From Streptomyces sp. ADI96-02 (GTDB lineage: Bacteria; Actinomycetota; Actinomycetes; Streptomycetales; Streptomycetaceae): 64,000 bases of DNA. The position numbers were made by a program, and so were the translations under genes. The notes under the pieces were generated by a model, which was given only the letters and a program-made list of their open reading frames with translations, made no database searches and was not told the origin of the DNA. The stretch covers positions 6,645,070 to 6,709,069 of the forward strand of contig NZ_ML123034.1 of the NCBI RefSeq assembly GCF_003846185.1. Reading direction: 5' to 3'. Of the stretch, positions 60,511-64,000 are shown piece by piece (the first letter of the stretch is position 1; every line of letters begins with the position of its first letter).

Positions 60511-62022
60511 ATGAGTGGATGCGGCTGCGAGCAGTCCCCGATGGCTATCGGCGACTGTCAGCCCGCCAAGCCGGCCTGCCCACCCGTTACCTGTGCCGGT
60601 TCCAAGCGGTGCGAGCGTTGCGAGACGACTCCGCTGCGTGACTCCGCGCCGTACCGAGTCGCAGCGACCGTGGCCAGCACCGACCCGACGCCGTACTACA
60701 CCATCGCCAACACCCACGCCGCACTGGACCCTGTCGTGGCACAGACCATCCTGAACAGCGGCACGGGCACGTTCCCGGCCGACGACGGGACGCACAACGG
60801 GCAGCACACCTGGCTCGCCGGCGTCGTGCACATCGACCCCGCGTCACTGCGCGGCGACCCCACCAGCGTCACGATCAGCGCCTCAGTGCATGTGCACAAC
60901 GAAGGTCCGGCCGCGGCGTGCCGGCTCTACGGACGCTTCGCCCTGTGGAACGGCACGATCCCGATCCGCACCGATCTCCTGGGCCCGCCCGATCTGTCGG
61001 CGGGCGGTGACGACGGCGGCGTCATCCCGCCGACCACCGTGCCCCTCGCGGACGTCCTCGCCGGAAAGATCGTTGTCGAGCTCAACCTGGAGACAGGCAA
61101 CGACGACGCCTGCCAAGTCGGCCCCAAACAGTGGACCGTCGACAGTTTCGCCCTCACCGTCCAGGCGTCCGCCCCAGGTTGTGGCAGGCCGTTCCTGCGT
61201 ACGACCTGCCGCGACTGCGACGGCGCGGTCACCTGCACGACCGACACCCTCGACGGCTCGTCCCGCCCCTACGCCCCCACCCCGCCGGTCATCCCGATCT
61301 CCTCCTGCCAGGACGGTTGCACCACCGCCCGTCCTCCGTGCATCTCCACCGACCGGAGCAACGCCATCACCCGCGGCAGCGACGGGTGTCTGTACGCGCC
61401 CGACACTCCTGTTCTGGACCCGTCCCCGTGCAATGCCGCACGGCACACGACCGGTGGTCTGCTCGTGCCGCGGATCGACGTCACGGGTATCGCTCCTGGA
61501 GGCAACACCAGTAACCAACGGTCGGTGGACATCGACGTCACCGGGACGCCCGGCTGCCCCGAACGGTGGGAGATCGGCGCCCGCCTCACGCCGGTGAGCG
61601 CCTTCCTCAACACCGAGCGGCAGCACGCCAACCTCCTTGCCCGGGTCGGTACCGACGTGCCGATCCCCGAGTCCGACATCGTGCTCCCGGAAGCCGGCGT
61701 CTACCACATCGACAGCGACGTACGGTACGCGCTCGGTTCCGCCACCGGCGGCAGCGGCTACATCATCGGCTGGCTCCGGGACGAGACCACGGACACCCTC
61801 CTGACCAGCTTCACCCAGATCGCGGCGATCAACGCGGCGAGGCAGGAGCAGCATGGTGGAACCACACACATCATGAGCGAGTACACGGTCGCCTCCGGCC
61901 CACGGACGGTCCGCCTGCACCTGATGTTCGTCCTCACCGGCGGCAAGATCTCCGACGCCGAGGCCGGTGGCACCGACAGCAATGGCGCAACCCGGATGCG
62001 CTTCCTGAAGGTCAGGGATTAG
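60511..62022 (+). CDS. Cys-rich protein with C1q/TNF-like C-terminal region, unknown function
   Basis: A 503-residue protein with no signal peptide or membrane helix. The first 40 residues hold many Cys (SGCGCEQSP, CAGSKRCERCE), and more pairs follow near 230 (CRDCDGAVTCTTD) and 270 (SCQDGCTT). Residues about 45-225 look like a beta sandwich. The last 170 residues have IDVTGIAPGG, VLPEAGVYHIDSDVRYAL and GPRTVRLHLMFVLTGGK, the strand pattern of C1q/TNF jelly-roll domains found in phage tail fibres and exosporium proteins. GTGGAG precedes the ATG. It is flanked by relics and has no partners. A structural or receptor-binding role is possible. Confidence 0.75.
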   Translation: MSGCGCEQSPMAIGDCQPAKPACPPVTCAGSKRCERCETTPLRDSAPYRVAATVASTDPTPYYTIANTHAALDPVVAQTILNSGTGTFPADDGTHNGQHTWLAGVVHIDPASLRGDPTSVTISASVHVHNEGPAAACRLYGRFALWNGTIPIRTDLLGPPDLSAGGDDGGVIPPTTVPLADVLAGKIVVELNLETGNDDACQVGPKQWTVDSFALTVQASAPGCGRPFLRTTCRDCDGAVTCTTDTLDGSSRPYAPTPPVIPISSCQDGCTTARPPCISTDRSNAITRGSDGCLYAPDTPVLDPSPCNAARHTTGGLLVPRIDVTGIAPGGNTSNQRSVDIDVTGTPGCPERWEIGARLTPVSAFLNTERQHANLLARVGTDVPIPESDIVLPEAGVYHIDSDVRYALGSATGGSGYIIGWLRDETTDTLLTSFTQIAAINAARQEQHGGTTHIMSEYTVASGPRTVRLHLMFVLTGGKISDAEAGGTDSNGATRMRFLKVRD

Positions 62023-62603
62023 GAGCCTGCTTCGTCGATGAGGGGGGCATGCCTTCACGGTCACCGGTGGTCAGGCGTGTGCGGTGCCGCAGAAGTGGGA
62101 GGGGTATCCGCACGTCGAGGTCCTGGCGCAGGTCGCCCCCAGAGCTTCCCGCACCGTTCCACCGGGTGGTCGTCGGTGACGCTGCCGCCACCTCGGTGCT
62201 GGACTTCTCCCGGCTCTTCCTGCACCCGTACCGGCCGGCAGGCACGGGCACACCCCCGGACGCGCGGACCGGGGCGGTACGGGCGGATCAGGACGGGCCG
62301 CGCTGGTGCTGTCCACCTCGGGGACGACCGGGCGGCCCAAGGCGGGCCCAGCTGGCCCATGGTCCTCCACCCACCACTCTCACCTGCTTCCATCCCGTCC
62401 GCCTTCGCCCCACACGTCGTGGAGCGGTCGTGGTTGAGGGTGTCAAGGTGGAGCGCGCCACCGTACGAACGACCCTGATGGCGGCGTACTCGGCGCCGAG
62501 GTCCAACAGCCCCTTGTGGGTACCGCCCGACCGGGGGCACCAACTGGATCGGCTCGCCACGCTCGTCGACGAGCTGGCGATGAGCCTGGCCCCGCCCCAT
62601 TGA
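62023..62603 (+). pseudogene. Relic of an AMP-binding (acyl-CoA synthetase) gene
   Basis: In one plus-strand frame at 62300-62344 the sequence reads ALVLSTSGTTGRPKA, the P-loop-like motif of adenylate-forming enzymes. The flanks in this frame break down within 20 residues and other frames carry only unrelated Pro/Arg-rich sequence, for example a stretch ending LVDELAMSLAPPH at 62603. It is a short fragment of a former adenylation enzyme. Confidence 0.5.
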
Positions 62604-62754
62604 GCGGCTCGCCGATGATCGTCTTCAGGACGGTAATGGGATCTGTTGCCGGGCGGAGAGCGAGAGGGCCTGTATGGGCCGAGGTTCCCTGGCTGCTGCC
62701 CGAACGCGCGACCCATGGGAATTGACGCGTCCCGATCTGTTCAGCAGATGCTGC

Positions 62755-62983
62755 GAATTGCGCCATGGGCCCGACCTGCCGAATTCTTCTGGAAGCGTGC
62801 CGGGCGCTCCGCTGCGCTGGACCGTGCGGTCAGGACAAGTTCCGAGATCTCCTTGTGCCCCTCGAAAGGAGCGGGTTTCCCCACAGAGGCGGCGCGGCAG
62901 GCCGCACCGAACTCCACGACGCCTTCGTCTCCCTCGCCTGCAGCCTCATCTGCTACCGACGCCTCAAGAAGGCCCACTCATGA
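62755..62983 (+). mobile_element. C-terminal fragment of a DDE transposase (IS relic)
   Basis: The frame ending at the TGA 62981-62983 closes with RTELHDAFVSLACSLICYRRLKK, shortened here to LACSLICYRRLKK, the typical C-terminus of Streptomyces IS transposases of the DDE type. About 70 residues can be followed and upstream sequence is lost. Inverted-repeat ends were not found. The gene is dead. Confidence 0.5.
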
Positions 62984-63025
62984 TCGTGTTACGAGCTCTT
63001 ATGGTCGAAGCCTCCGGGGGCCGTG

Positions 63026-63061
63026 CGCGCCGCGCACCTCGGAAAGGGGGTGCGCGGCGCG
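63026..63061. terminator. Long hairpin between transposase relic and RHS gene
   Basis: Perfect 13-bp stem (63026-63038 with 63049-63061) and ten-base loop. It lies about 270 bases after the leftward RHS stop codon and 43 bases after the rightward relic stop. Confidence 0.6.
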
Positions 63062-63328
63062 TCAGTTGCGGACAGGTTCAGGGGATCCGGGCGACGGACC
63101 GCATCAGCGTCGCCCGAACGCCCAACCCCTGTCGTCCTGAAACTGTCCGACCAGCCCGACCGGGCAAGCCACACCCAGTGTGCCTGGGTGACCCAACCCT
63201 ATGAATGGCTCGATCAACCCGATCAAGAAGGTAGAACCCCTCTGGCCAGCTCATTTCACCCTCCAGCACAGGATGAAAGAGGCTCGCTGTTCGGAAAAGG
63301 CGCGCCGAAACGGGTGAGAAGCGACCAT
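63062..63328. other. Region downstream of the RHS C-terminus
   Basis: Where an immunity gene for the RHS tip would be expected there is no supportable frame in about 270 bases. Composition is mixed and several frames are open in both directions without start signals. Confidence 0.35.
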
Positions 63329-64000
63329 TCAGTTCCAGGAGTAGAAGTCGCTGACGCTGTAGTAGAATTCACCCTGGTTCATATAAGCGTCGAGCAGCGA
63401 ATCAGGGTTCGTCGTCCAGCCCGCCTCGTCATACCTACTGCTGATCACCCGCGCCGGAGAGTCGAAGCGCTTCATGATCACGAATTCGCGCTCGGGGAAT
63501 TGGAACATCCGTGCCTGCTGCCACGGCACCCTCCTGGCCTCTCCGTTTATCATTTTGATATCTCCTCCTACCGCAAAGTATCTATTATTGTGCCCCCTCA
63601 GTTCGGTAACATAATGCATAGATCGGTCCTGTTTTGAGAATGCATCGTATTTCCGAGATTTCATTCGATATTCAATAACTACAGAGTCGTCGACCCCCTC
63701 CCCACGCAGAAAATTCCCGACAGGCACCTTCGTGTAGTGTTCCTTTTTCGCTGCGGCCAGCGCCCTGTTTTTATGGTATTCGTCGAAATTTATCTTTTCC
63801 TGAATTTTTCGCATTTTCCGGGCTCTTTCAGTCGTCTTCTTTGCTATTTCAGATATTTTCCTGCCGGCGATTCCTCCGGCGACGCCGGCTCCGGTGATGC
63901 CTCCGGCGAGGGCGGCGATGTCGAATCCGGTGCGGACGTCGTCGGGGAGGAATCCTTCGCCGGTGGCATGCGCCCAGATCTGGTCGGTGGCGGCGGCGGT
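63329..64000 (-). CDS. C-terminal end of a second RHS protein with toxin-like tip (cut by window edge)
   Basis: The minus strand is open from the right edge to a stop at 63329, 223 residues. The first part, GEGFLPDDVRTGFDIAALAG, matches the linker before the tip of the RHS protein at 34903 (GQGFMPENVRTGFDVAALAG), so this is the end of a second, related RHS protein. After a Lys/Arg-rich helix the last 150 residues form a different domain (EYRMKSRKYDAFSKQDRSMH, PWQQARMFQFPEREFVIMKR, ending SVSDFYSWN) that I do not recognise. The DNA of the tip is very AT-rich compared with the window. Linker alike, tip different: the pattern expected of polymorphic toxins. Confidence 0.8.
   Translation of the reverse strand, partial: TAAATDQIWAHATGEGFLPDDVRTGFDIAALAGGITGAGVAGGIAGRKISEIAKKTTERARKMRKIQEKINFDEYHKNRALAAAKKEHYTKVPVGNFLRGEGVDDSVVIEYRMKSRKYDAFSKQDRSMHYVTELRGHNNRYFAVGGDIKMINGEARRVPWQQARMFQFPEREFVIMKRFDSPARVISSRYDEAGWTTNPDSLLDAYMNQGEFYYSVSDFYSWN

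Noticed and set aside
62989..63269. Short minus-strand frames as immunity genes for the right-edge RHS protein
   Set aside because: They overlap a strong hairpin, have no ribosome-binding site and are Arg/Pro-rich; an immunity protein could not be supported.
1..64000. CRISPR arrays, rRNA and tRNA genes, replication origin
   Set aside because: No regularly spaced repeats, no rRNA or complete cloverleaf and no DnaA-box cluster were seen.

Overview
The window looks like part of a Streptomyces chromosome, or that of a close relative. It is very GC-rich, many genes start with GTG, overlapping ATGA/GTGA junctions are frequent, and the families are typical of the genus: a LanKC/LanL-type lanthionine synthetase, GPP34, DUF4331, a class F sortase, DUF317, RHS/YD-repeat proteins and XRE regulators next to short-chain dehydrogenases. 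No rRNA, tRNA, CRISPR array, replication origin or intact insertion sequence was found.

Layout. 0-14 kb is mostly housekeeping and stress functions: a FUSC membrane protein cut by the left edge, dihydroxyacetone kinase dhaK-dhaL, a HAD phosphatase, a PadR/MFS efflux pair sharing a compact operator, a carotenoid-oxygenase-family enzyme, a Lys-tailed Dps, an HTH-coiled coil-receiver protein, a JAMM/SnoaL/VOC operon opposite a LysR-VOC pair, and GPP34. 14.5-17.5 kb holds a two-gene lanthipeptide locus on the minus strand: a 53-residue precursor directly followed by its synthetase, whose cyclase domain has a Cys-Cys-Gly zinc motif. A secreted repeat protein follows. 18.9-22.7 kb is a cassette of thymidylate-kinase-like protein, large FAD/NAD(P)-binding protein and MazG-like pyrophosphatase, perhaps led by a 53-residue ORF. 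22.8-32.7 kb is a catabolic locus: an XRE-cupin regulator with likely operators in front, then eight tightly packed genes (importer, flavoprotein, CoA-transferase, crotonase, DapA-like lyase, atypical SDR, adenosine-deaminase-like protein, aldehyde dehydrogenase).

33-42 kb carries a PRISE-type reductase, a RibD-C/DHFR-like protein, a 1665-residue secreted RHS protein with an AT-richer C-terminal tip, and an XRE/SDR pair. 42-57 kb is rich in metal-related genes and gene wreckage. An NRAMP transporter, a small membrane protein and a Tat-exported ferritin-like protein lie behind a perfect TTGCAA-N5-TTGCAA dyad (a Nur-type nickel box). Further on are a DUF4331/sortase pair and a TPR/His-rich nickel-cobalt transporter pair. 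Between them lie a scrambled DipZ-like gene, a head-to-head ADP-ribosylglycohydrolase/LLM-oxidoreductase relic, a broken amidotransferase-CysS_C gene and a DUF317 relic.

57-64 kb has a lipoprotein, a matrixin-type protease paired with an NTR/TIMP-like exported protein, an orphan Cys-rich protein with a C1q-like tail, several relics (acyl-CoA synthetase, transposase), and at the right edge the C-terminus of a second RHS protein. That second RHS protein shares its pre-toxin linker with the first.

The best candidates for something new are the minimal CCG-type lanthipeptide locus, the kinase/flavoprotein/MazG cassette, the eight-gene catabolic operon, the protease/NTR pair, and the Nur-box-linked ferritin-NRAMP operon. 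All functional assignments were made by reading the sequence; no database search was run.
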